Source: Kerstersia sp052103615 (GTDB lineage: Bacteria; Pseudomonadota; Gammaproteobacteria; Burkholderiales; Burkholderiaceae_B). From it: 64,000 nucleotides of DNA. Positions 20,143 through 28,905 of this stretch are shown piece by piece (positions within the stretch are counted from its first letter, which is position 1; each line of letters begins with the position of its first letter). The stretch spans positions 1 to 64,000 of the forward strand of contig NZ_JBQEKA010000003.1 in NCBI RefSeq assembly GCF_052103615.1, written 5' to 3'. Under the pieces are notes generated by a model. The model had not been told where the DNA came from. It saw only the letters and a program-made list of their open reading frames with translations, and searched no databases. The translations under genes were made by a program, and so were the position numbers.

Positions 20143-20727
20143 TCAGGATTCCCGCGAACCCTGCCACTCGGGCCCGCCGACGTCGATGCCGAACATATCC
20201 AGCATGCGCGCAACGGTATGGTCCACCATTTCCTCAATCGACGCAGGCCGGTGGTAGAAGGCCGGCAGCGGGGGAAAGACAATGCCGCCCATTTCCGTCA
20301 CGGCGGTCATATTGCGCAGATGCGCCAGATTGAAAGGCGTTTCGCGCACCATCAGCAACAGGCGGCGGCGCTCTTTGAGCGTCACATCCGCCGCGCGCGT
20401 GATGAGATTGTCTGACAGGCCGTGCGCGATCGCAGCCAGGGTCCGCATGGAACACGGCGCGACGATCATGCCGGCGGTATCGAACGCGCCGCTGGCCAGC
20501 GTCGCCCCGACATCGCGGATGTTGTATGACACATCGGCCAGCGCCTGCAATTCACTGCGGCCGATATCCAGCTCATGCTTGAGATTCAGCACACCGCTGG
20601 CAGAAATGACCAGATGGGTTTCCACATCGGGCACCTCCCGCAGCAACTGCAGCAGGCGCACCGTGTAGAGGGCGCCCGTCGCGCCCGTCATACCTATGAC
20701 CAAGCGGCGGCGCCCTGCGCGGCTCAC
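20143..20727 (-). CDS. ubiX: Flavin prenyltransferase UbiX
   Basis: UbiX attaches dimethylallyl phosphate to FMN to make the prenylated flavin cofactor of UbiD-type decarboxylases in ubiquinone synthesis. The 194-residue protein shows the FMN-binding GMTGATGALYTVRLL motif at about 8-22 and the conserved APCSMRTLAAIAHGLSDNLITRAADVTLKE region. The GTG start overlaps the grxD stop (GTGA). It is the last gene of the hemA-prfA-prmC-grxD-ubiX run. ubiD is outside the window. Confidence 0.94.
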   Translation of the reverse strand: MSRAGRRRLVIGMTGATGALYTVRLLQLLREVPDVETHLVISASGVLNLKHELDIGRSELQALADVSYNIRDVGATLASGAFDTAGMIVAPCSMRTLAAIAHGLSDNLITRAADVTLKERRRLLLMVRETPFNLAHLRNMTAVTEMGGIVFPPLPAFYHRPASIEEMVDHTVARMLDMFGIDVGGPEWQGSRES

Positions 20728-21050
20728 TGCGTCGCCCCTGCCTCGTCAAGCAGCGTCTTGAGTTCGCCGCTGGCGTGCATCTCGCCCATGATGTCGGAAC
20801 CGCCCACGAATTCGCCCGCCACATACAGTTGCGGAATGGTCGGCCAATTGGAATATTCCTTGATGCCCTGACGCACTTCTGCGTCTTCCAGCACATTGAC
20901 CGTGACCAGTTTCTTGACGCCACAGGACTTCAGGATCTGGATGGCCTTGCCGGAAAAACCGCATTGCGGAAATTGCGCGGTTCCCTTCATGAACAGCACC
21001 ACGGGATGGCCCGTAACCGTTTCGCGGATAAAAGATTGGACGTCGCTCAT
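20724..21050 (-). CDS. grxD: Monothiol glutaredoxin, Grx4 type
   Basis: The 108-residue protein carries the monothiol active site CGFS (Cys30), the GxxxxP-Q-Y segment (WPTIPQLYV) and GGSDI, all typical of the class that binds a [2Fe-2S] cluster with glutathione and hands it to iron-sulfur assembly. The ATG at 21050 begins the family consensus MSDVQ; an upstream open stretch is not conserved. It is coupled to ubiX by a 4-base overlap. Confidence 0.95.
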   Translation of the reverse strand: MSDVQSFIRETVTGHPVVLFMKGTAQFPQCGFSGKAIQILKSCGVKKLVTVNVLEDAEVRQGIKEYSNWPTIPQLYVAGEFVGGSDIMGEMHASGELKTLLDEAGATQ

Positions 21051-21183
21051 ATCAGGCTCGCTAAAAAATACCCCACGCTGCGCCATAGACTGCCCTCAAA
21101 CGGGGCATTTTGCCTAGGCATGACGCGGGCATTGGGCCAGGGCGGCATTGCCTCGTACCGCACGGCGTGAAGAAAACAGGAAA

Positions 21184-22035
21184 TTATAGGTAACCACCAG
21201 AAATACGGTCTATTCCCGCAAGGTCCGCATGGCTATTCACTCGCTGGAATCCTGCCCCGGCCAGGATTTCCCTGACTGCCGGCGCCTGATCCCACCCATG
21301 TTCCAACCAGAGCGCCCCGCCAGGATTCAGCCAGGCCGGCGCCCCCGCCGCAATCGCGCGAATATCCGCCAGGCCATCGGCCTCGTCCGTCAAGGCCATA
21401 CGCGGCTCATAGCGCACATCGCCCTGTTCCAGATGCTGATCGCCCGCGGCCACATAAGGCGGGTTGGATACGATCAGATCGTACCGCGCTTTTTGCTGCA
21501 AAGCAGCAAACCAGTCTCCGGCCAGAAATTCAACTGTTGCGCCCAAACGTCTGGCATTGTCCTGGGCCACGGCCAGCGCCGCCGGGCTGGCATCGCTGGC
21601 CGTTACCTGCGCCTGCGGCGTGGCCAGGGCCAGGGAAATGGCGATGGCGCCGCTGCCTGTCCCCATATCCAGCACACGCGCCCCCGGCCCCAGGCGTTGC
21701 AGTTCCGCCAGCGCCTGCTCCACCAGCACTTCGGTATCAGGCCGCGGAATCAGCACGGCGGGCGACACCTGGAATTCATGCCCCATGAATTCACGCGTGC
21801 CGAGCAAATACGCCATGGGTTCGCCGTCGCGGCGCCGCTGGGCCAGCTCGTCAAACCGCTCGGCCAACAAGGCGGGCAAGAGATCGTCATCATGCGCCAC
21901 CAGCCAGGCATGCGGGCGCGCCAACAGGGCTGACAACAACATGCGCCCTTCCAGCCGCGGCAGGCCGCAGGCTGCCAGCGCTGCGCGGATGTTCCGCAGG
22001 CCTGCGGGCGCGGCGGCGTCCTGGCCGGGCGCCAT
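21184..22035 (-). CDS. prmC: Peptide chain release factor N5-glutamine methyltransferase
   Basis: PrmC (HemK) methylates the glutamine of the GGQ motif in RF1 and RF2. The 283-residue protein has an N-terminal helical domain, the SAM-binding motif VLDMGTGSGAIAISLA and the catalytic NPPY tetrad (SNPPYVAAGD). Its start overlaps the last base of prfA, which encodes its substrate, a conserved pairing. Confidence 0.96.
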   Translation of the reverse strand: MAPGQDAAAPAGLRNIRAALAACGLPRLEGRMLLSALLARPHAWLVAHDDDLLPALLAERFDELAQRRRDGEPMAYLLGTREFMGHEFQVSPAVLIPRPDTEVLVEQALAELQRLGPGARVLDMGTGSGAIAISLALATPQAQVTASDASPAALAVAQDNARRLGATVEFLAGDWFAALQQKARYDLIVSNPPYVAAGDQHLEQGDVRYEPRMALTDEADGLADIRAIAAGAPAWLNPGGALWLEHGWDQAPAVREILAGAGFQRVNSHADLAGIDRISGGYL

Positions 22036-23117
22036 TACAGATCCTCGCCCAGCGCTGCCAGCTGTTCGGCCTGATGCTCGGCCAGCAAGGCCCCCGTCAA
22101 CTCATCCAGATCGCCTTCCATGATGGCTCCCAGCTTATAGAGCGTCAGGTTAATGCGGTGGTCCGTCATCCGGCCCTGCGGGAAATTGTAGGTACGAATA
22201 CGTTCTGAACGATCACCCGAACCCACCAGGCTCTTGCGCTGCGCCGCCTCCTTGGACTGGCGCTCACGCTGCTCCTTGTCTTTCAGACGCGCGGCCAGCA
22301 CCTGCATGGCCTTGTCGCGGTTGCGGTGCTGCGAGCGGTCATCCTGGCATTCCACCACCAGCCCGGTCGGCAAGTGCGTGATGCGCACGGCAGAATCCGT
22401 CTTGTTGATGTGCTGGCCGCCCGCGCCGCTGGCGCGGAAGGTGTCGATGCGCAGGTCCGCAGGCTGAATCACGATTTCACCGGCCTCATCGGCCTCGGGC
22501 ATGATGGCAACCGTGCAGGCCGACGTATGCACCCGGCCCTGGGTTTCCGTGACCGGCACCCGCTGCACGCGGTGCGCGCCCGATTCAAACTTCAGGCGGC
22601 CATAGGCACCCTCGCCCTCGATGCGGGCGATCACTTCCTTGTAGCCGCCCAGCTCGGATTCACTGCTTGAAATCAGCGAAGTGCGCCAGCCGCGCGATTC
22701 GGCATAGCGCAAATACATGCGCAGCAAATCCGCCGAAAACAAAGCGCTTTCATCGCCGCCCGTCCCGGCGCGGATTTCGAGATACACACTGCGCCCGTCG
22801 TCAGGATCCCGTGGCAGCAGCAATACCTGCAAATCCGCTTCCAGGGCTTCCATGCGCTCGCGGCAATCCTGCATTTCCTGTTGCGCCAGGGCCTTCATTT
22901 CCGGGTCCGACAGCAGTTCCTGCGCCGACAGGCGGCCCTCTTCGGCCTCGACATAGGCATTGAAGGCCGTCGTGACGGGCTCCAGCTCCGCCCGCTCTTG
23001 CGAGAGTTTGCGGAACTGGCCACGGTCGCTGGCAATATCCGGCTGCGCCAGCAAGGCGTCGATTTCGGTCAAACGGCGGGACAACTGTTCCAGCCGTGCA
23101 CGCATGGATGCTTTCAT
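22035..23117 (-). CDS. prfA: Peptide chain release factor 1
   Basis: RF1 recognises UAA and UAG stop codons. The 360-residue protein has the codon-reading PxT tripeptide as PVT in RVPVTETQGR and the peptidyl-hydrolase GGQ in SGAGGQHINKTDS. The ATG at 23117 (MKASMRARL) fits the family N-terminus, while the frame upstream does not. It lies between hemA and prmC, the standard bacterial order. Confidence 0.96.
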   Translation of the reverse strand: MKASMRARLEQLSRRLTEIDALLAQPDIASDRGQFRKLSQERAELEPVTTAFNAYVEAEEGRLSAQELLSDPEMKALAQQEMQDCRERMEALEADLQVLLLPRDPDDGRSVYLEIRAGTGGDESALFSADLLRMYLRYAESRGWRTSLISSSESELGGYKEVIARIEGEGAYGRLKFESGAHRVQRVPVTETQGRVHTSACTVAIMPEADEAGEIVIQPADLRIDTFRASGAGGQHINKTDSAVRITHLPTGLVVECQDDRSQHRNRDKAMQVLAARLKDKEQRERQSKEAAQRKSLVGSGDRSERIRTYNFPQGRMTDHRINLTLYKLGAIMEGDLDELTGALLAEHQAEQLAALGEDL

Positions 23118-23191
23118 AAAAACCAGGCAAAAACGGGATCGGGCCGGCGATGCGGTACCGCCGGCAAGCAGCAATGGCAAGAATAGCGCCG

Positions 23192-24469
23192 CTAACGGCG
23201 GCGGTCGCGCGCGGAGGGGAATAGACGCGGCAGCCAGTGCATGAGCTGCTCGCGCTCGTCCTGCGGGCTTTGATTGAGCGCTGCCATGGGGCCATGCAAA
23301 TACTTCTGCGTCAGGCCGTGCGCCAGCTGTTCCAGCACCGCTTCCGGCGCTTCGCCGCGCGCCAGCGCGCGCCGGGCGCGCTCCAGCTCCTGCTGGCGCA
23401 TGACATCGGCGGCTTCATGCAGATCACGGATCGCCGGCACGACCGCACGCGAAGACAGCCAGTGCATGAAGTTATGCACCCGCGCATCAATGATGGCTTC
23501 GGCCTGCAGGACCGCCGCACGGCGCGCGTCGCTGGCATGCTGCACCAGCCGCCCCAGATCATCGACCGAGTAGAGATAGACATCATCCAGACGCCCGACC
23601 TCTTGCTCGATATCCCGCGGCACGGCCAGATCGACCATCACCATGGGGCGGTGACGGCGCATGCGCACCGCGCGCTCGACCATCCCCAACCCCAGCAGGG
23701 GCAGGGAGCTTGCCGTACAGGACACGACCACATCGAATTCCGCCAGGCGATTGGACAATTCGGACAGCTTCATGGTCGATGCCGCGAAACGCCCAGCCAG
23801 ATGCTCGGCGCGTTCCAGCGTGCGGTTGGCCACCATCATGCCTGCCGGCTGGCGCGCGGCAAAGTGCGTGGCGCACAGCTCTATCATTTCGCCCGCGCCG
23901 ATGAACAGCATGCGAGTCTTGGAAAGATCGCCGAACACACGCTCTGCCAGGCGTACGGCTGCCGCCGCCATGGAGACCGAATGCGCGCCAATTTCCGTCT
24001 GCGTGCGCACTTCCTTGGCGACTGCGAACGTGCGCTGGAACAATTGGTTCAGCGTCACGCCCAGGCCGCCGACCTCTCCGGCGGCACGCACCGCGCTTTT
24101 GATCTGGCCCAGAATCTGCGGCTCGCCCAGCACCATGGAATCCAGGCCGCTGGCGACACGGAAAGCATGCCGCACGGCAGCGTCGCCATCATGGCGGTAC
24201 AGATAGGGATACAGGTCGTGCGGATCCAGCTGCTGATAGCTGGCCAGCCAGGCCGGCAGTTCCGCCGCTGCGCTGCGCTCGGCAGCACAGTAGATCTCGG
24301 TGCGATTACAGGTGGACAGAATGGCGGCTTCGCGCACGCCCTTGCCGAATGCGCTGCGCAGACAGGCGATCGCCGGCCGGATGATTTCTTCCGACAGCGA
24401 CACACGCTCGCGCACCGCGAGCGGTGCCGTGCTGTGATTCAAACCGAGTGCGAGGACTTCGACGGACAT
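23192..24469 (-). CDS. hemA: Glutamyl-tRNA reductase
   Basis: HemA reduces glutamyl-tRNA(Glu) to glutamate semialdehyde with NADPH, the committed step of C5 tetrapyrrole synthesis. The 425-residue sequence begins VEVLALGLNHSTAP. Its catalytic cysteine is about Cys54 in STCNRTE, followed later by the SAVRAAGEVGGLG region and the NADPH-binding GAGEM. I chose the ATG at 24469 on homology; no strong ribosome binding site is visible, and an in-frame ATG lies 7 codons upstream. It heads the operon leading to ubiX, and a TATAAT box lies about 100 bases upstream. Confidence 0.95.
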   Translation of the reverse strand: MSVEVLALGLNHSTAPLAVRERVSLSEEIIRPAIACLRSAFGKGVREAAILSTCNRTEIYCAAERSAAAELPAWLASYQQLDPHDLYPYLYRHDGDAAVRHAFRVASGLDSMVLGEPQILGQIKSAVRAAGEVGGLGVTLNQLFQRTFAVAKEVRTQTEIGAHSVSMAAAAVRLAERVFGDLSKTRMLFIGAGEMIELCATHFAARQPAGMMVANRTLERAEHLAGRFAASTMKLSELSNRLAEFDVVVSCTASSLPLLGLGMVERAVRMRRHRPMVMVDLAVPRDIEQEVGRLDDVYLYSVDDLGRLVQHASDARRAAVLQAEAIIDARVHNFMHWLSSRAVVPAIRDLHEAADVMRQQELERARRALARGEAPEAVLEQLAHGLTQKYLHGPMAALNQSPQDEREQLMHWLPRLFPSARDRRR

Positions 24470-24570
24470 GGGCAGTGCGGTGCGGGCCATGGCCTGCGAA
24501 TCCGCCCCCGGCAAGGCCGGGAGACTGAATATCATTCGCAAGCCATTGAGTTATATGATATTTCCGCGTA

Positions 24571-24576
24571 ATTATA
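24571..24576 (-). promoter_or_regulatory. Candidate -10 box of the hemA operon
   Basis: A perfect TATAAT on the minus strand lies about 100 bases upstream of the hemA start. The sequence 17 bases further upstream (CTGCTG) is a poor -35 match, so the promoter may need an activator or an extended element. Confidence 0.45.
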
Positions 24577-24639
24577 GCGCACTTATCCACAAGCAGCAGC
24601 GCATCCCCGCGGCGCTGCGGCGCCAGCCACGTTCCGGCC

Positions 24640-25947
24640 TCAGGCCGCCGGCGGCATTCCCCTGCGTTCCAGCACGACCGGCGCCGTTTCCCGCATCGAC
24701 ACCGCGCACCAGGTCGATACGACGCCCAGCAGCGAAAACAACACTGCCGGCCCTATCCAGCCCACCATGCTGTACAGACCCGTCGCAATAAACGGCAACA
24801 GGCCCGCCACGACGGACGCGCCGTTGTAGCCCAGGGAAATGCCCGACGAACGGACATTGGCAGGGAACTGTTCAGAGAACCAGCTGGACTCCACCGCGAA
24901 GATGGGGTCATGGCTCAACAGCAGCGCCAGCGAGATCGCCACGATGACCATCATGGCCGCCCCGGTATTGATGAGCATGAACATCGGGATGCCGAATGCG
25001 ATCGTGAACAGCGACCCGAGCAGGAACACAGGCTTGCGGCCAATACGATCGCTCAGGGCGCCATAGAACAAATGGCTGATCAGCCCCAGCGCGGACCCGA
25101 TCATCGTGCCCCACAACACATTATCCCGCGTTGTCACGCCGGCCAGCAGCACATAGGACAGCATGAAGCTGGTCGCAATGTAATAGCCGCCGGTTTCCGC
25201 CAGGCGCAGGCCAATGATGCGCAGGATCTTGCCCCAATCACGCCGCATGACTTCCAGCGCAGGGCGCTCCACCATCGTGTTGGCGGCCTTCACTTGTTCA
25301 AATTCCGGCGACTCTTCCACGCCCAGACGGATATAGGTGCCCACCGCGACCATCAGGATGGAGGCCAGGAACGGCGCCCGCCAGACCCAATCCCCTTCCA
25401 GCAAGGCGCCAGACAGCAGGAAAGCGCCATTGGCCATCAACAGCCCCAGCGGAATACCAATCTGCGGCACTGCGCCGAAAAAGCCCCGCCGCCTGGGCGG
25501 CGCGTGCTCGCACGCCATCAGCACCGCGCCGCTCCATTCGGCGCCAAAGCCCAGCCCTTGCACCATGCGCAGCAAAATCAGAAGAATGGGCGCCAGAACC
25601 CCGGCCTGCGCATACGTGGGCAAGGCGCCGATCAGGACCGTCGCCACGCCCATGGCCAGCAAAGACCACAGCAATACCGCCTTGCGGCCGATGCGGTCGC
25701 CATAATGGCCCGCCAGATAGCCGCCCAGGGGCCGCATCAGGAAGCCGACGGCCATGGTCGCGAAGGCTGCCAGCACACCAATGACCGGCTCGTCGGTATC
25801 AAAGAAGATCTTGCCGAACCAGCCCGCCGCAGCCGTTCCGTATATGAAAAAGTCGTAGCTTTCCACTGCGGATCCAATCATGGATGCAAAGGAAACCTTG
25901 GATGCGCTATCCCTGGACCCGGCCTGCGCCGCTGTCGTGTTACTCAT
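24640..25947 (-). CDS. MHS-family MFS metabolite:proton symporter
   Basis: The 435-residue inner-membrane transporter shows the metabolite:H+ symporter pattern. SAVESYDFFIYGTAA forms the first helix, RPLGGYLAGHYGDRIGRK is motif A at about 72-89, and RMVQGLGFGAEWSGA lies in helix 4, as in ShiA, ProP and KgtP. The known substrates of this family are carboxylates and betaines. It follows the beta-hydroxyacid dehydrogenase gene after 108 bases on the same strand and probably imports the compound degraded by that cluster. Confidence 0.85.
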   Translation of the reverse strand: MSNTTAAQAGSRDSASKVSFASMIGSAVESYDFFIYGTAAAGWFGKIFFDTDEPVIGVLAAFATMAVGFLMRPLGGYLAGHYGDRIGRKAVLLWSLLAMGVATVLIGALPTYAQAGVLAPILLILLRMVQGLGFGAEWSGAVLMACEHAPPRRRGFFGAVPQIGIPLGLLMANGAFLLSGALLEGDWVWRAPFLASILMVAVGTYIRLGVEESPEFEQVKAANTMVERPALEVMRRDWGKILRIIGLRLAETGGYYIATSFMLSYVLLAGVTTRDNVLWGTMIGSALGLISHLFYGALSDRIGRKPVFLLGSLFTIAFGIPMFMLINTGAAMMVIVAISLALLLSHDPIFAVESSWFSEQFPANVRSSGISLGYNGASVVAGLLPFIATGLYSMVGWIGPAVLFSLLGVVSTWCAVSMRETAPVVLERRGMPPAA

Positions 25948-26055
25948 GGTTTGTCTCCGTTCTTATCATTCGACGGGGGACGGGCAATAACGATGCCTGG
26001 CCCCCTTTATCTGTTTTTTTTACCGGTCACGGCACCGGCCTGCCCTGCGCCTGTG

Positions 26056-26901
26056 CTATTGCCAGGTTTCAATGACCCGGCTGTCGTCACGCGCCGCCAG
26101 GCCCTGCTTTTCCGCCTGCAGATAGCGGTCATGCGCCGCGTCCAGCAAAGGCGTGGCAGCGCCGCATTCCCGCGCCGCCTGCGCCACCAGGCCGCTATCT
26201 TTGACGAAGATGCCGATGGCGCTGGTCACCCGCGTATCGGTTCCTTCCAGCATGCGCGGGCCGCGATCGGACAGCATCCAAGACCCTGCCGCGCCGCGGC
26301 TGACCAGGTCCAGCACCAAACGCTGATCCAGGCCCAGAGACTGCGCCAGGCTCAAAGCCTCGGCCGCCGCGACGATATGCACCGAACACAGATGCTGATT
26401 GACGACCTTGATCGCCTGCCCGTCCCCGGCGCGGTCACCCACCGGGCGCACCGTGCCCATGGCGTCCAGCACGGGCGACACCGCTGCGATTGCCGGCTCC
26501 GCCCCGGCGGCGAAAATCATCAGCTCGCCAGTTTCCGCGCGGGCCACGCCGCCCGTCACCGGCGCATCCACTACTGTCACGCCCAGCGCCGCCAGCCTGG
26601 CAGCCTGCTCACACACACAATCCGGGCCAACCGTGGACATCACCACCCAATATTGTGTCTGCGCGGCCGGCAGCACGCTATCTACCACCTGCGCCAGCTG
26701 TTCCGGCGTCGCCACCATGACCACGACTACCTCGGCGGCGGGCGCTGCCGCCAGCCCCGCCACCGCCGTCACACCAGCCGCCGCGGCCCGCTCCCGGCCC
26801 GCCGGGGAAAGCTCCACGCCAGTCACCAAGTGCCCGGCAGCCTGAATATTCAACGCCATAGGCAGGCCGATTGCCCCCAGGCCAATAAATGTCACCTTCA
26901 T
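26056..26901 (-). CDS. NAD(P)-dependent beta-hydroxyacid dehydrogenase (HIBADH/GarR family)
   Basis: The 281-residue protein has the Rossmann signature FIGLGAIGLPMALNI at about 5-19, the substrate-binding DAPVTGGV segment near 120 and the catalytic lysine in GQAIKVVNQHL around 165-172. Family members oxidise 3-hydroxyisobutyrate or reduce tartronate semialdehyde. Here it lies 9 bases downstream of the split transketolase genes, so its substrate is more likely a sugar acid or a ketol linked to them. The usual second Asn of the KxxNN motif reads Gln-His. Confidence 0.85.
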   Translation of the reverse strand: MKVTFIGLGAIGLPMALNIQAAGHLVTGVELSPAGRERAAAAGVTAVAGLAAAPAAEVVVVMVATPEQLAQVVDSVLPAAQTQYWVVMSTVGPDCVCEQAARLAALGVTVVDAPVTGGVARAETGELMIFAAGAEPAIAAVSPVLDAMGTVRPVGDRAGDGQAIKVVNQHLCSVHIVAAAEALSLAQSLGLDQRLVLDLVSRGAAGSWMLSDRGPRMLEGTDTRVTSAIGIFVKDSGLVAQAARECGAATPLLDAAHDRYLQAEKQGLAARDDSRVIETWQ

Positions 26902-26910
26902 GCCAGCTCC

Positions 26911-27912
26911 TTACACCAGCCACTGCTTGATGGCAGTGACCATGGACTGCGTGGAAATCCCGTACCGGTCATGCAAAGTCGGCAAGGCGCCAGCATCCAG
27001 GAAACGGTCAGGCAAAGCCACATGTTTCAAGACCGGCATCACCCCTGCCAGCAGCAAAGCCATGGCGACGGCTTCCCCCAGGCCGCCGATCTGGGAATGG
27101 TTTTCCGCCACCACCACCAAACGGCCCTCGCGCCTGCACTGCGCAATGATTTCCTGCTCATCCAGCGGCTTGAGGGTAGGCACATGCAGAACGCCAACAT
27201 CCACCGCATCCCCGGCCAGCTGTTTGGCCACTTCCAGAGCGCGCATGGTCATGATGCCCGATGCGATGATCAGCACATCGCGCCCGTCACGCAGCAATTT
27301 GGCCTTGCCCATTTCGAACTGGTAGCCATACTCGTCGAGCACCAGCGGCACTTTGCCGCGCAGCAAGCGCATATAGACCGGCCCTTCATGCGCCACCATG
27401 GCAGCCACTGCCTGTTCGGTTTCCAGCGCATCGCAAGGGTCCAGCACCGTCATGCCGGGCACGGCGCGCATCATGGCCAGGTCCTCAGTCGCCTGATGGC
27501 TGGGGCCGTACCCTGTCGTCAGGCCAGGCAAAGCAGCGCAAATCTTAACGTTCAGATTTTCTTCGGCGATGACCTGATGAATGAAGTCATACGCCCGCCG
27601 GGTGGCGAAAACGGCATAGGTCGTGGCAAACGGGATGCAGCCTTCTTTCGCCATGCCGCCCGCGGCGGCCATCAGCAACTGTTCTGCCATCCCCATCTGG
27701 AAATGGCGTTCCGGCATTGCCTGCGCGAGGATATGCAAATCCGTATATTTGGACAAATCAGCGGTCAGCCCGACGATGCGATCATTTTTCCGGGCCTGCT
27801 CCACCAGGGCATGGCCGAAAGGCGCCGCTTTGGTCGCCTGGCCTTCGCCCGCAATGGAGGCAATCATCGCCGAGGTCGTCAGCTTGGGTTTCTTCATAGT
27901 GGTCTGACTCAT
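26911..27912 (-). CDS. Transketolase, C-terminal subunit
   Basis: The 333-residue protein corresponds to the pyrimidine-binding and C-terminal domains of transketolase. The conserved glutamate that activates thiamine diphosphate lies in FQMGMAEQLLM, after the LTADLSKYT segment. The ATG at 27912 overlaps the stop of the N-terminal subunit gene (ATGA), so both subunits should be made in equal amounts. The split form occurs in archaea and in bacterial catabolic clusters such as apulose-4-phosphate transketolase, not as the housekeeping enzyme. Confidence 0.88.
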   Translation of the reverse strand: MSQTTMKKPKLTTSAMIASIAGEGQATKAAPFGHALVEQARKNDRIVGLTADLSKYTDLHILAQAMPERHFQMGMAEQLLMAAAGGMAKEGCIPFATTYAVFATRRAYDFIHQVIAEENLNVKICAALPGLTTGYGPSHQATEDLAMMRAVPGMTVLDPCDALETEQAVAAMVAHEGPVYMRLLRGKVPLVLDEYGYQFEMGKAKLLRDGRDVLIIASGIMTMRALEVAKQLAGDAVDVGVLHVPTLKPLDEQEIIAQCRREGRLVVVAENHSQIGGLGEAVAMALLLAGVMPVLKHVALPDRFLDAGALPTLHDRYGISTQSMVTAIKQWLV

Positions 27913-28784
27913 GCCTGGCCTCCTTGATGATGCGCCGCGTCCAGCAATGCGATGGCCTCTTGCCATTCATTGGCCTCGACCCGGATGAAATGGTTTTTCT
28001 CGCGCGTTTCGAGAAAAGACACGCCCTTGCCCATGAGCGTGTCGAACAGAATGATGCGGGGCGCCGCTTCGGGAGACTGGCGCGCGTGATCGAATGCCTG
28101 GATGACCGCAGGCAAATCATTGCCATCGACCCGCTGCACATGCCAGCCAAAGGCACGCCATTTTTCCTCCAGGGGTTCCACGCGCAGAATGTCCGCCGGA
28201 TTGCCGTCGGCTTGCTGCCGGTTCAGGTCAACCAGCACGATCAGGCGGGACAAACCATGGTGCGCGGCAGATAAGGCGGCTTCCCAAACCGCGCCTTCAT
28301 CCAGCTCACCGTCGGACATGGACACATAGACATATGCCGGATTCTGCTTGGCGCGCAGCCCCAGCGCCATGCCGACCCCGATGGCCAGGCCTTGCCCCAA
28401 GGAACCGCCGGACATTTCCATGCCCGGCGTGTAGCTCGCCATGCCTGACATGGGCAGACGGCTATCGTCGGAGCCATAGGTTTCCAGTTCACTTTCGGCA
28501 ATCACACCGGCTTCAATCAGGGCCGCATACAGGGCAATTGCATAATGCCCATGGGACAACAGGAACCGGTCCCGTCCTTCCCATTCCGGTTCATCCGCAC
28601 GATATTGCATGGCATGGCAATAGGCCACGGCCAGAACGTCAGCCCAGCCTAGCGCCTGGCCTACATAACCTTGCCCCTGCACTTCGCCCATGCGCAAGGC
28701 AAAGCGCCTGATACGCCAGGCGTGATCGGCCAGGCGGGTCACGAGGCCGGCCTGGGCCGCTTCCGCTTCTGTTGTTTCAGTCAT
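27909..28784 (-). CDS. Transketolase, N-terminal subunit
   Basis: The 291-residue protein is the diphosphate-binding half of thiamine-dependent transketolase. It shows LSHGHYAIALYA near residue 80, the GMEMSGGSLGQGLAIGVGMA loop and the cofactor motif SMSDGELDEGAVWE followed by VDLNRQQADG, which supplies the metal-binding Asn. The ATG at 28784 was chosen because the family sequence starts soon after; AGGAG lies about 10 bases upstream. It heads the operon and is divergent from a LysR gene 121 bases away. Confidence 0.88.
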   Translation of the reverse strand: MTETTEAEAAQAGLVTRLADHAWRIRRFALRMGEVQGQGYVGQALGWADVLAVAYCHAMQYRADEPEWEGRDRFLLSHGHYAIALYAALIEAGVIAESELETYGSDDSRLPMSGMASYTPGMEMSGGSLGQGLAIGVGMALGLRAKQNPAYVYVSMSDGELDEGAVWEAALSAAHHGLSRLIVLVDLNRQQADGNPADILRVEPLEEKWRAFGWHVQRVDGNDLPAVIQAFDHARQSPEAAPRIILFDTLMGKGVSFLETREKNHFIRVEANEWQEAIALLDAAHHQGGQA

Positions 28785-28905
28785 TGTCTCCACTCCTTTC
28801 CGAGTCAAACGTCCCGGCTGTCCTGATCGGCGCCTGGACTCACGAAAGGAGACTATCATTCACGATATAACAGTGACAAAAGGATTATTTACAAGGATTG
28901 ATGAA

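Noticed and set aside
25985..26050. Possible terminator between the dehydrogenase and MHS genes
   Set aside because: The CCGGT/ACCGG dyad has its T run on the wrong side for the minus-strand operon, so it would not terminate it.
24910..27927. A 1005-codon open frame on the plus strand
   Set aside because: It runs antisense to the MHS transporter, dehydrogenase and transketolase genes, all of which have clear family motifs. Its product is His/Gln/Arg-rich with no recognisable domain, as expected of a shadow frame in high-GC DNA.
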